The position numbers and the translations under genes were made by a program. Below, one piece after another: positions 26,295-34,316 of a stretch of 64,000 nt of DNA. Positions within the stretch are counted from its first letter, which is position 1. Every line of letters begins with the position of its first letter. The DNA comes from Streptomyces fulvoviolaceus (GTDB lineage Bacteria; Actinomycetota; Actinomycetes; Streptomycetales; Streptomycetaceae), in NCBI RefSeq assembly GCF_000718165.1, contig NZ_JOEY01000002.1:310001-374000 (forward strand), read 5' to 3'. Under the pieces are notes generated by a model. The model was given only the letters and a program-made list of their open reading frames with translations, ran no database searches and was not told the DNA's origin.

Positions 26295-26327
26295 AGAGGG
26301 TGACCCTTAGATTCCCGGTCACCCTCT
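26295..26327. terminator. Terminator hairpin
   Basis: Perfect 11-bp stem AGAGGGTGACC / GGTCACCCTCT with an 11-base loop, between the secreted-protein gene and the convergent DUF397 gene. Confidence 0.7.
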
Positions 26328-26406
26328 CTGCGTATGTAGATGCGAACTGATTACACGTGGTCGCACTACCCTCCAGTTCACTTGTGATCTTCTCGTCCCT
26401 CATGGG

Positions 26407-26613
26407 TCACCACAGCTTTCCCTTGACCTCCGACAAGAATGACGCCCACGAAGTCGCGCCGAAGACGAGCACCTTGCCTTCTGGGACCTTGCTGTCGCGG
26501 ACGGGGATAAGGTCGGCGTAGTCGTCAGAGACCTCGACACAGTTCGTACCACCCCCGTCGCTGTAGCTCGACTTGCGCCACACAGCGGTGGTGAGGTCGG
26601 GGGTTCGGTTCAT
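26407..26613 (-). CDS. DUF397 protein (partner of the XRE regulator)
   Basis: 68 residues with the DUF397 pattern: AVWRKSSYSDGGGTNCVEV, then VPVRDSK-like (IPVRDSKVPEG) and a C-terminal hydrophobic segment (ASFLSEVKG). These small proteins bind and modulate the adjacent XRE regulator in WhiJ-type Streptomyces loci. ATG chosen because GGAGGAG is eight bases upstream; its first bases overlap the XRE stop (ATGA). Confidence 0.92.
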   Translation of the reverse strand: MNRTPDLTTAVWRKSSYSDGGGTNCVEVSDDYADLIPVRDSKVPEGKVLVFGATSWASFLSEVKGKLW

Positions 26614-27443
26614 GATCTGCACTCCTCCAGAAGGCGCTTGATGAACGCCGTCGACTCCACCGGAGTCAGAGCCGCGTCCCTAACGAGATCGTAGGACAAG
26701 CGGAAGGACAGAACCTTGTCCGGATCCTCGATCAGTTCCCCGAAACCGTTGCCCTCCACGTAGGCAACGGGGTCGCCGACTCGCTGCCAGAGGAGCCAGA
26801 GGTGGCTGTCCATGAGGTCGTGCACGCCAGCCGCGTAAGGCAGAACCTGGAGCGCGACATTCGGAAGCTCAGCCGCTTCCACCAGGTGTGACAGCTGGTC
26901 CTTCCACACCTTCGCGTCGGGAACCGGGCGCCGCAGCGCCCCCTCGTCCAGGATCACGCGGACGCTCGGCGCCGGTTCGCGGTACAGCAGCTCTTGCCGT
27001 CCCATGCGCAAGGCAACCTGCTCCTCGACTTCCTCGCCGTTGCCAGCCGTTGTCTGAGCTCCAGACAACCCTGACAACACCGCGCGGGCATAGTCCTCGG
27101 TCTGCAACAGGCCCGGCACTCGCAGCTGGAACATCCACATGACCCTCGCCGTCGCCTCCAGCTCCATGAAGGCTTTGTACTTGTCCTTGATGACCTCCTT
27201 GCGCGCGTCGCGCCACAGGCGAACCAGCAGGTCACCCGATCCGTGATATCTGTCCAGGTCCTCCATGACCGCCCGTTTGGAGAGCCGTTCCCCCGTCTCT
27301 AGGCGGTACAGGTAGCTCTTGTCGTACGACGTCTCCTCGGCCAGCTGCCCCAGCGACTTCTCGGCCTTCTCCCGCAGGAACCGCAGCGTCCGTCCGAGTG
27401 CCGCACGCTTCGACTCGCCTTCTGCAACCGGGTGTTCGGTCAT
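26610..27443 (-). CDS. XRE-family regulator with DUF5753 domain (WhiJ-like)
   Basis: 277 residues. Helix-turn-helix at about 15-70 (LRFLREKAEKSLGQLAEETSYDKSYLYRLETG), then the DUF5753 effector domain (RVPGLLQTEDYARAVL ... LDEGALRRPV ... VQVLPYAAGVHDLMDSHLWLL). WhiJ-type proteins regulate development together with DUF397 partners. GGAGGGG site before the ATG. A perfect operator-like palindrome lies 14 bases upstream, and a second copy of it lies inside this gene at 27049-27069, so autoregulation is likely. Confidence 0.92.
   Translation of the reverse strand: MTEHPVAEGESKRAALGRTLRFLREKAEKSLGQLAEETSYDKSYLYRLETGERLSKRAVMEDLDRYHGSGDLLVRLWRDARKEVIKDKYKAFMELEATARVMWMFQLRVPGLLQTEDYARAVLSGLSGAQTTAGNGEEVEEQVALRMGRQELLYREPAPSVRVILDEGALRRPVPDAKVWKDQLSHLVEAAELPNVALQVLPYAAGVHDLMDSHLWLLWQRVGDPVAYVEGNGFGELIEDPDKVLSFRLSYDLVRDAALTPVESTAFIKRLLEECRS
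27049..27069. promoter_or_regulatory. Intragenic copy of the XRE operator
   Basis: Arms GTTGTCTG and CAGACAAC in a 21-base site, differing from 27457-27477 only at the centre. It encodes part of LSGAQTT in the regulator. Confidence 0.6.
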
Positions 27444-27456
27444 GTCACCCCTCCCC

Positions 27457-27477
27457 GTTGTCTGGCGCCCAGACAAC
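27457..27477. promoter_or_regulatory. XRE operator palindrome
   Basis: Perfect 9-base arms GTTGTCTGG / CCAGACAAC around CGC, in the divergent region between the XRE gene and the two-gene operon at 27627. Confidence 0.7.
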
Positions 27478-27626
27478 GCCAGCCCTCTTCCGCAGCGTAC
27501 GTCCAGGCGGTGACGATCGAGACACGAACGGTAATCGCCGCTCGTCAGACTCACGCCCACGACAAACCCCCGCAGCCGATGGAGCTCGGCCCGGGGGCGT
27601 GGCCGACGCTTCGAAGGAGCGCCGAC

Positions 27627-27932
27627 ATGAGGGAACGTATCGCGGGATTCTGCGAGTTACTACTGCTCGCACTCGTACGGGCACTGCTGCCCGCCCGGGG
27701 CCGACACCGAGCCACCCTGCCCCAACCCCTTGCCCAGAAACACCTGTTGCCCCCTGCTCCCGACGCACAGCCCTTCGAGCGCGACACCGTGCTCGTGCGG
27801 CCTTACCTCCTCACCCTGGAAGAGCGCCATGAGCGGAAACTCCAACGGCAGCGGCGCCGAGCCCTGTGGCTCGCCGTGCACGGCATCGACGTAGGACCGC
27901 GCCGCATCCACGGGATGGAGGTCTCCGCGTGA
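27627..27932 (+). CDS. Hypothetical protein of a WhiJ-type locus
   Basis: 101 residues. A Leu-rich N-terminal segment (FCELLLLALVRALLPARGRHR) followed by a Pro-rich stretch and a basic helix (LEERHERKLQRQRRRALWLAVHGID). AAGGAG eight bases before the ATG. Overlaps the next gene by four bases. Similar small genes accompany XRE/DUF397 pairs in other Streptomyces, as I recall. Function unknown. Divergent from the XRE regulator and close to its operator. Confidence 0.7.
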   Translation: MRERIAGFCELLLLALVRALLPARGRHRATLPQPLAQKHLLPPAPDAQPFERDTVLVRPYLLTLEERHERKLQRQRRRALWLAVHGIDVGPRRIHGMEVSA

Positions 27933-28240
27933 GCTCCACCGACGAACGACCCACCACCGGCGGCCTCCGCCTGCTGCCCTGGACCACCCCCGAGGGCAAA
28001 ACCTGTTACCTCAGCTCCGACAGCGGGGACGGCATGCTGTCTCTGCTGGCCGACGACGTGGAGGCTGCTCAACTGGACTCCGGGAGTCAGGTGTTGACGG
28101 GAGCCAGGGCCGTACTCGCCGACCCCAAGGCGGGCGAGCGAGCGGTGCGTTTCGCGCTCACCAGGGCGACGGAGTGCTTGGAGGACGTCCTCCGTGTCGC
28201 AGTGAGCCGGGGCGAACGCATCCCCGGAGGCGAACTGTGA
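27929..28240 (+). CDS. Hypothetical protein of a WhiJ-type locus
   Basis: 103 residues, soluble, with LRLLPWTTPEGKTCYLSSDSGDGMLSLLADDVEAAQL near the N-terminus and an alpha-helical C-terminal half. GTG start overlapping the upstream stop (GTGA), so translationally coupled. This type of small protein is often the last gene of XRE/DUF397 clusters. No enzymatic motif. Confidence 0.7.
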   Translation: MSSTDERPTTGGLRLLPWTTPEGKTCYLSSDSGDGMLSLLADDVEAAQLDSGSQVLTGARAVLADPKAGERAVRFALTRATECLEDVLRVAVSRGERIPGGEL

Positions 28241-28353
28241 ACATCGGGCTCATCCCACCATTGGCCTCGTCCTCCAGCACTCGACCCCCACGACGCTCTA
28301 CCGTGGACCTCCGGTCACCCCGCATCACCGCTGCCGGAGAAAAGGAGCCGATC

Positions 28354-28680
28354 ATGGCTCATGAGGTGGATCCCCAGTCCTGCGAGAGAACTCCCGAGGC
28401 GATCCGAGCGGCCCTGCAGCGGCGCCCCGACTGGCTGCAGGCCTTCGAGCAGGACTGGCTCAGCGCGGCGGCGGACTTCGACCAGGCGGCGCTCGACGCC
28501 GTGACCGACAAGTGGTTCCCCTTCGCGTGCGCGTGCGCAACCCCCGGCTATCTGGACGAAGTGGAGCAGACAGTCAAGCGCGTGACCGAGGGCGACACCG
28601 ACGGCATGGTGTTCCGCGACGCGGACGGGAAGGCGTACGACGCCGACAACCGGCCCATCGACGCGGGCAGGTACGGGTGA
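28354..28680 (+). CDS. DUF6247 protein, candidate antitoxin
   Basis: 108 residues (MAHEVDPQSCERTPEAIRAALQRRP ... FEQDWLSAAADFDQAALDAVTDKW). I recognise the pattern of DUF6247 proteins. It precedes a small RelE-like gene and overlaps it by four bases (GTGA), the usual antitoxin-toxin order. AAAGGAG site upstream. The antitoxin role is inferred from context. Confidence 0.75.
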   Translation: MAHEVDPQSCERTPEAIRAALQRRPDWLQAFEQDWLSAAADFDQAALDAVTDKWFPFACACATPGYLDEVEQTVKRVTEGDTDGMVFRDADGKAYDADNRPIDAGRYG

Positions 28681-28916
28681 GCGCCTATGCGATCAGGTAT
28701 GCCGACCGCGCCGCTCAGCGCAAAGCCGCACTGAGCGCGCCTCAACGGGCATCCCTGGAGGGCCTGGAGAAGCGGATCAGCCTCAATCCCTTCGGCGCAC
28801 CCGCGATCAGCAACCGGGACAACAGCTGGTCGGCGGCCTTCAGCGGCGGCTTCATCACCTACGTCGTGTCCAACCGGCACGTCGTGATCAACGTCGTCGA
28901 CCTGGTCGCGATCTGA
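28677..28916 (+). CDS. RelE/ParE-like small protein, candidate toxin
   Basis: 79 residues. Begins YAIRYADRAAQRKAALSAPQRASLEGLEKRI and ends with the beta strands typical of RelE/ParE folds (GGFITYVVSNRHVVINVVDLVAI). In that family such proteins cleave mRNA at the ribosome or poison gyrase. Catalytic residues cannot be assigned with confidence. Coupled to the DUF6247 gene. Confidence 0.65.
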   Translation: MSAYAIRYADRAAQRKAALSAPQRASLEGLEKRISLNPFGAPAISNRDNSWSAAFSGGFITYVVSNRHVVINVVDLVAI

Positions 28917-29000
28917 CCGCTCGACGCCCCCACCGGCATTCCCTGCCGTACCGGCACCAGAACCGGCCGGGAGCACGATCCTGGTCCCGGCCCACTCTCC

Positions 29001-30005
29001 CTAAGCGATGCTCTTCGCCCCGTCGTTCACCGCGGGGTCCACCCAGGGCTGCCAGTCCGCGTTCTCGGCGATCGCGGCGAGCTGGGCCAGGGTCAGCGGC
29101 GGGGCGGCGATGTCCGCCGGGCCGCGCTTGCCGTCCGTGCTGTTGGCGGTGACGAGCACGATGCGCGTGCCGTCCTTGCGGAGCAGGTCGGCGGTGCGGC
29201 GGGTCAGGGTGCCGGTCCTCTCCTCGTAGCTGATCAGCACGGAGCCGTCGGCGAGGTTGCGGGCCGAGCAGGAGGACAGGTTGGCCCCGGCCGCCGCCCG
29301 GTCGGCGCAGGAGTAGAAGGTCTTGAGCTCCGCCTCGGTCGCGGGCCGCACCTTCTTCTCCGTCCCGGTCTTGTCCGACGCCGACCCGGTGGCCTCCTTC
29401 GCCGCCGCGGACTTGTCCGGTGCCGTCTGGCCGCTCTTGTCCTGCTCCGCGGAGCCCTCGGCCGCCGCCCGGGCCGCGTCCTTGCTCAGCGCGTCGAACG
29501 CGGTGAGCTGGAAGTTGCCCTGGAGGCTGACCGTCGTCTCCGCCTTCCCGCCGCTCGTGAGCAGCCGGCCGCCGGCGCTGACCGTGTCGGCGCCTTCCTT
29601 GCTCTCCCACCACTGGTAACCGCTGGTCGCCGGCTTGCCCGGCAGCAGGTCCCGCAGGGTGCCCACGGTCGCCTTGCCGGTGACGGCGACCTTGCCGTCC
29701 GGTGCCGACGTCCCGCCCGCCGTGAGCGAGAAGTCCGGGATGGTGACGGTGGCCTGGTTCTTCGTGCCCCCGGTCGAGTTGCCCGGGAGCATCCCCGTGA
29801 GGACCACCGCGCCGGTCACCCCGGTCGCGACGGTGAACACGGCCGCGCTCCACAGCGTCTGCCTGCGCCGCTTCAGCCGTCGGCCCCGGGCGAGCCCGCC
29901 GCTGACCAGGTCCGGTGCCGGCACGTCGGCGTACGCGTCCAGCATGCGTCCCAGCCGGGGGCCGAACTCCTGCTCGTCCCGCTCCATCTGTCCTGTGTGC
30001 TCCAT
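29001..30005 (-). CDS. Membrane protein, probable partner (anti-sigma-like) of the ECF sigma factor
   Basis: 334 residues. A cytoplasmic N-terminal segment (DEQEFGPRLGRMLDAYADVPAPDLVSGGL), basic stop RRLKRRRQ, one membrane helix (TLWSAAVFTVATGVTGAVVLTGML), then an extracytoplasmic region. That region has a low-complexity Lys/Ala/Ser/Asp stretch (about 185-225) and a C-terminal part with a Cys pair (YSCADRA, SSCSAR). It follows the sigma gene by 56 bases on the same strand, the usual place for a sigma-binding membrane protein, but no zinc-finger anti-sigma motif is visible. Confidence 0.7.
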   Translation of the reverse strand: MEHTGQMERDEQEFGPRLGRMLDAYADVPAPDLVSGGLARGRRLKRRRQTLWSAAVFTVATGVTGAVVLTGMLPGNSTGGTKNQATVTIPDFSLTAGGTSAPDGKVAVTGKATVGTLRDLLPGKPATSGYQWWESKEGADTVSAGGRLLTSGGKAETTVSLQGNFQLTAFDALSKDAARAAAEGSAEQDKSGQTAPDKSAAAKEATGSASDKTGTEKKVRPATEAELKTFYSCADRAAAGANLSSCSARNLADGSVLISYEERTGTLTRRTADLLRKDGTRIVLVTANSTDGKRGPADIAAPPLTLAQLAAIAENADWQPWVDPAVNDGAKSIA

Positions 30006-30061
30006 GAGTTCTCCAGCCCTTCCCCACCGAAGGTGGTGCCGCGGCGATGATGTGGTGCCGG

Positions 30062-30571
30062 TCAGCGACCGGCGAGTACGTCGTGCTCGCCGCCCAGCGA
30101 CGTCCGCAGACTCGTCAGCGCCCGCATGCTCCTGATGCGGACGTTCCCGGCGCTCATGCCGAGTTCCTTCGCGGTCTGCGCGACGCTTCGGTCCTCCCAG
30201 TAGCGCAGCACCACCACGGCCCGGTCCTGCGCCGACAACCGCGCCAGCGCCTGGGTCAGCGCCAGCCGCAGGGCCGGGTCGTGGTGGGCGGCCGGCTGCT
30301 CCGGCAGCTCGCCCACGGGCTTCTCGTACGTCCGATGCAGCCGGACATGCGAGAGGTACGTGCGCATCAGGATGGTGCGCACGTAGGCGTGCGGGCTGTC
30401 GGCCTTGCGGACCCGTCTCCAGGAGACGAACACCTTGCCCAGAGTCGTCTGGACCAGGTCCTCCGCGAGGTGCCAGTCGCCGCAGACCAGCAGGGCGGCA
30501 CGGAAGAGACGGGGACTCACGGCCTGCATGAACTCCTCGATCTCTTCCGACCGTTGTGCTGATCTGGCCAT
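30062..30571 (-). CDS. SigE-family ECF RNA polymerase sigma factor
   Basis: 169 residues with region 2 (FRAALLVCGDWHLAEDLVQTTLGKVFVSWRRV) and region 4 (LARLSAQDRAVVVLRYWEDRSVAQTAKELGMSAGNVRIRSMRAL). Size and sequence fit the actinobacterial SigE subfamily (TIGR02983). Cotranscribed with the membrane protein at 29001. Promoter target not identified here. Confidence 0.9.
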   Translation of the reverse strand: MARSAQRSEEIEEFMQAVSPRLFRAALLVCGDWHLAEDLVQTTLGKVFVSWRRVRKADSPHAYVRTILMRTYLSHVRLHRTYEKPVGELPEQPAAHHDPALRLALTQALARLSAQDRAVVVLRYWEDRSVAQTAKELGMSAGNVRIRSMRALTSLRTSLGGEHDVLAGR

Positions 30572-30670
30572 GTGGGTTCCCCTCCCAGTAACGCGTCTGC
30601 GCTCACATGCCTTTGACGCCTCGGGCCGTGGGTTCTGTTACGCCTGTGCCGAAGAAAGTGGGGACAAAAA

Positions 30671-30700
30671 AGCAGACTCCCCGAAAACGGGGAGTCTGCT
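30671..30700 (-). terminator. Rho-independent terminator of the ABC operon
   Basis: Perfect 13-bp stem AGCAGACTCCCCG / CGGGGAGTCTGCT with AAAA loop, followed on the minus strand by a run of six T. The best classical terminator in the window. Confidence 0.9.
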
Positions 30701-30719
30701 CGGTCGTTCACGGATTCCG

Positions 30720-31997
30720 TTATCTGCGCAACGCCTCCGCCGGCTGGATCCGGGACGCCCGCCAGGCCGGGTAGAGGCCGGCGACCAGCCCGGTGAGCAG
30801 CCCGATGGCCGGGGCCGCGGCGACCGTCGTGGGATGCACGACCGGCGTCCAGTCCCGTGCGACGGCGACCCCCACGACGGTGAGGGTGCCGAGACTGGTG
30901 CCGATCAGTCCGCCGAGGGCGCCCAGCGAGCCGGACTCGGCGAGGAACTGGATGGTGATGTGCCCGCCCCGGGCACCGAGCGCCCGTCTGAGCCCGATCT
31001 CCCCGGTGCGCTCCAGCACGGCGACCAGCGTGGTGTTGGCGATGCCGACCGCGCCGATGACCAGGCAGATCGCGGCCAGCAGCAGGAAGAGCTGCTGGAG
31101 GTCGGAGGTCACGTTGCCGCGCAGGGTCTTCGGATCCGGCGGGGGGACCGCCTTGAAGTACTCGGGGTGGTCCGGCCGTAGCGCGGTGGGGGCCAGCTTC
31201 GCCACCTGCTGTGCCGCGCCGAGCCGGGTGGCGACCAGCATCTTGGCGCCGCCCGTGGCCGGTTCGCCCCAGATCTTCTCCGCCGTCGACCGGGGGACGA
31301 CGACCGACAGGAGCAGGTCGGCCTTGCGCTTCACGTCGTCGATGATCGCCACGACGGTGAACGGCCGGCCGCCGATGAACAGCGCCGGGCGCGTCTGCAG
31401 GGTGGTGATGCCCAGCCGGGCCGCCATGCCGGAGCCGATCATGACGACGGGCTGCGCGGTCCGCTCGGCGTAGGCGTCGTAGACCCGGCCCTGGACGACA
31501 TGCGGTACGGCCGCCTCGATGACGCCCGGTGAGGCGGCGACGATGTTGGCGCGTTCCCCGGTGGACTCGTCGCCGATCGGCGAGGACCTGATGGTGGCGT
31601 CGGTGTTCCGGGTGTCCACCGTCCAGTAGACGCCGGCGTGTTCGACCCCGGCGAGCTTCGCCATGCGCGCGTCGGCGTCCTTGGGGAAGGCCAGCGGCAC
31701 GAACTCGTTCTGCTCGATGCCGATGTCCTCGATGTTGACCTCGGTGGCGGTCAGCACGCTGAAGCGGGAGTCGATCTGGGACGACGTGGTGGCGGTCAGA
31801 CCGAGGATCGCCACGAAGGTGCCGACGCCGAGGACCGTGCCCAGGGCGGTCAGCGCGGACCGGGCCGGGCGCTGGAGCATGCCGGCGAGGGACTCGCCGA
31901 GCAGGTCCCGGGGGGCGAGGACGGAGGGTTCGACGACCGGACCCGTCCGGTGACGGCGGCCTCGGAGGGTGAACCGCCTGCGCCTGCGGTGGTTCAT
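30720..31997 (-). CDS. MacB/FtsX-type ABC transporter permease
   Basis: 425 residues. Four membrane helices: one after a basic N-terminus (SALTALGTVLGVGTFVAILGLT), a large extracytoplasmic domain (about 80-290), and three at the C-terminus (LLLAAICLVIGAVGIANTTLVAVLERTGEIGLRRALGARG is the FtsX signature). Works with the ATPase and adaptor encoded upstream, with four-base overlaps. MacAB-like systems move peptides, lipoproteins or antibiotics across the envelope by a mechanotransmission mechanism. Confidence 0.92.
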   Translation of the reverse strand: MNHRRRRRFTLRGRRHRTGPVVEPSVLAPRDLLGESLAGMLQRPARSALTALGTVLGVGTFVAILGLTATTSSQIDSRFSVLTATEVNIEDIGIEQNEFVPLAFPKDADARMAKLAGVEHAGVYWTVDTRNTDATIRSSPIGDESTGERANIVAASPGVIEAAVPHVVQGRVYDAYAERTAQPVVMIGSGMAARLGITTLQTRPALFIGGRPFTVVAIIDDVKRKADLLLSVVVPRSTAEKIWGEPATGGAKMLVATRLGAAQQVAKLAPTALRPDHPEYFKAVPPPDPKTLRGNVTSDLQQLFLLLAAICLVIGAVGIANTTLVAVLERTGEIGLRRALGARGGHITIQFLAESGSLGALGGLIGTSLGTLTVVGVAVARDWTPVVHPTTVAAAPAIGLLTGLVAGLYPAWRASRIQPAEALRR

Positions 31998-32809
31998 ACG
32001 GCCACCTGCTCGCGCAGGACGCCGTCGCGGATGGCGACCGTGCGCACCCCCCGGGAGGCGACGGCGGGGTCATGGGTGATGACCAGCACCGTCATCCCCG
32101 TGGCGTGCAGCTGCTCCAGCAGGCCGAGGACGGAGTCGGCGTTGCGGCTGTCGAGGTTGCCGGTCGGCTCGTCGCACAGCAGCAGCGAGGGTCTCGACAC
32201 CAGGGCGCGGGCGATCGCCACGCGCTGGCGCTCGCCGCCGGACAGCCGGGTCGGCAGGGAGTCCAGGCGGTGGCCGAGACCGACCTGCTCCAGGGCCTCC
32301 TGGGCGCGCCGGCCGCGTTCGGCCCGGGGGGCGCCGTTGTAGACCATGGCCAGCTGGACGTTCTCCCGGGCGCTGCGGTGCGGCAGCAGATGGAAGGACT
32401 GGAACACGAACCCGATCCGACGGCCGCGCAGCGCCGTGCGGTCACCGTCCTTGAGCGTCCCGGTGTCGATGCCGTCCAGGAGATACGTCCCCTCGGTCGG
32501 TGCGTCGAGCAGACCGGCGATGTTCAGGAACGTCGACTTGCCCGACCCGGAGGGCCCGATCACCGTCACGAACTCCCCCTGCTCGATGGTCAGATCACAG
32601 GGCCGGAACGCCGGCACGGGGGGTGGGCCGGGGTAGGTGAGACCGACCTGGCGGAACTCGATGACGGGGGGCGGGGTGGGCGAGCCGTCGACCCGCGGCG
32701 GAGTGGGCGGGCCGCCGGCCCGCGGCGGGGTGGGCGAGCCGTCGGGTATCCGCAGGGCGACGGTCTCGTCGTCGCCCCGCGACGACCTGCGTCCGCCGTT
32801 CGCCCTCAT
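31994..32809 (-). CDS. MacB/LolD-type ABC transporter ATPase
   Basis: 271 residues. Walker A GPSGSGKST near residue 90, signature LSGGERQR, Walker B LLLCDEPTGNLD and H-loop ITHD. The N-terminal 50 residues are an added low-complexity region in which a 10-residue unit (DGSPTPPRAG-like) occurs three times. That region is encoded by a 30-bp tandem repeat at about 32655-32745. Overlaps both neighbours by four bases. Confidence 0.93.
   Translation of the reverse strand: MRANGGRRSSRGDDETVALRIPDGSPTPPRAGGPPTPPRVDGSPTPPPVIEFRQVGLTYPGPPPVPAFRPCDLTIEQGEFVTVIGPSGSGKSTFLNIAGLLDAPTEGTYLLDGIDTGTLKDGDRTALRGRRIGFVFQSFHLLPHRSARENVQLAMVYNGAPRAERGRRAQEALEQVGLGHRLDSLPTRLSGGERQRVAIARALVSRPSLLLCDEPTGNLDSRNADSVLGLLEQLHATGMTVLVITHDPAVASRGVRTVAIRDGVLREQVAV
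32655..32745. repeat. 30-bp tandem repeat in the ATPase 5' coding region
   Basis: Three units of the GGCGGGGTGGGCGAGCCGTC type, each encoding about ten residues rich in Pro, Thr and Gly. Confidence 0.6.
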
Positions 32810-34260
32810 CGGTCGCCCGCCGCACCGGAGTTGACCCCGGTGACGACCTGGTCGCCCTCGGAGAGTTCGGCGCCGGCGGCCGGTTTGACCTCCACGTAGC
32901 CGTCGCCGGTGGTGCCGGTGGTGACCTCGACCCGCCGCTGCCGGTCGCCGGCGTCCAGCACCGTGACGACGGTCTTACCGTCGGACCCGGCGGTGATCGC
33001 CGTCACCGGGACCACCAGTGCCTTGCCCTGGGTGGAGGCGGCCTCGACGGTGAGCCGGACGTCCTGGCCGACGGTGGCCGCGGGCAGCGACTTGTCGGGT
33101 TCTACGACCATGAGGTAGCCCTGTGCCCCGGCGGCGCCCGTGCTGCCGGTGTCGTCGGTTCCGGTCCCCTGGGCCGTATCGCCGGTGCTCTGCTGGCCGG
33201 CGGCCATGGTGTCGGCCACCGAGCGGACCGAGGCGGTGGCCTTGACGCCCGTCGTCTCGGACAGGATCTCGACCTTCTGCCCGGCCCTGACGAGCCCCTT
33301 CTGGGACTCCTGGAGATAGCCGTTGACCGCGAGCCGGCCGGCCGAGACGGTCATCACCTTCCCGGTGGGCGCGGATCCGAGGACGGCGTTCACGCTGTCG
33401 ACCCGGGCCGGGAAGCCGGAGAGGTAGACGACCTCGGAGGCGGGCAGCATGGGACCGGCCGCCACCTGCGCCTCGGTGAGCCGGGTGCGGGCCCGCTCGA
33501 GGTCCTGCGCGGCCCGGTCCACGGCCTTCTGCGTCTCGTCGTTCGAGGTCTGCTGCCGCGCGTCCTCGGCGTCCTGCCAGGCACGTTCGGCGGCGGTCAC
33601 GGTGTCCTGCGCGTCCTGCACGGTGGCGGTGCCCTCGGCCTGCGCGGAGACCGGGTTGTAGCCGATCGACGCGTAGAACGCGGTGAGCGCCGACTTGGTG
33701 CCGGCGCCGAACGTGCCGCGCGTGTCACTGCCGGTGCCGTGCCCCAACGCGCCGAGTGCAGACTGGAGTTGGGCCACGTCGTCGCCGGTGGAGCCGGGCT
33801 TGAGGTCCCGGTAGACGGGCACCCGGCCCTTCAGCGCGAACACCGGGCGGCCGGAGACCTCCACCAGGACCTGCCCGGCCTTGACCTCCGTCCCCACGGC
33901 CTTGGGCGCCTTGGTGACGACCGCGCTGGTCGTCCCCTCACCGCTCGCACCGGACGGGGCGACGTCCACGGACTGCCCCGCGACGACGGTGCCGCGGATG
34001 ATGACGGAGTCCTTGAGCACCCGGTTCTCCACCGGTGCGGTCAGGACGCCCTGCTGCGGCGGCTCCGCCTCGGCCGCCGCCTGCGCCGGTGACTTCACGA
34101 CGAACGAGGCGGCGATGCCGGCACCGGTCAGCAGGACCGCGGCCACCGCCACCGCGGCCACCCACTTGCGCTTCTGCGACAGACCGTTGTCCGCGGCGCG
34201 GCGGGATCTGCCGGACGTCTCGGACGACATGGTCGGGTCGAGCTGCTCTGCTTCGGACAC
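32806..34260 (-). CDS. Periplasmic adaptor (MacA-like) with peptidoglycan-binding domain
   Basis: 484 residues. Membrane anchor near 33-54 (VAAVAVAAVLLTGAGIAASFVV), biotinyl-lipoyl-like segments (VGTEVKAGQVLVEVSGRPVFAL) and a PG_binding_1 domain near 165-205 (GSTGDDVAQLQSALGALG). A long coiled coil at about 220-265 is followed by a beta-barrel region (VRLTVEAASTQGKALVVPVTAI). GTG start with GGAGAGG upstream. It links the permease to the cell wall, the Gram-positive version of an adaptor. Confidence 0.88.
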   Translation of the reverse strand: MSEAEQLDPTMSSETSGRSRRAADNGLSQKRKWVAAVAVAAVLLTGAGIAASFVVKSPAQAAAEAEPPQQGVLTAPVENRVLKDSVIIRGTVVAGQSVDVAPSGASGEGTTSAVVTKAPKAVGTEVKAGQVLVEVSGRPVFALKGRVPVYRDLKPGSTGDDVAQLQSALGALGHGTGSDTRGTFGAGTKSALTAFYASIGYNPVSAQAEGTATVQDAQDTVTAAERAWQDAEDARQQTSNDETQKAVDRAAQDLERARTRLTEAQVAAGPMLPASEVVYLSGFPARVDSVNAVLGSAPTGKVMTVSAGRLAVNGYLQESQKGLVRAGQKVEILSETTGVKATASVRSVADTMAAGQQSTGDTAQGTGTDDTGSTGAAGAQGYLMVVEPDKSLPAATVGQDVRLTVEAASTQGKALVVPVTAITAGSDGKTVVTVLDAGDRQRRVEVTTGTTGDGYVEVKPAAGAELSEGDQVVTGVNSGAAGDR

Positions 34261-34316
34261 TGCGCCTCTCCGGGCCGACTGGTTTTCTGTGTGGACGCGT
34301 TGAGGGGTGCCGGGCG

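Noticed and set aside
27429..27626. Longer start for the hypothetical protein at 27627
   Set aside because: The frame crosses the XRE operator and promoter; AAGGAG fixes the start at 27627.
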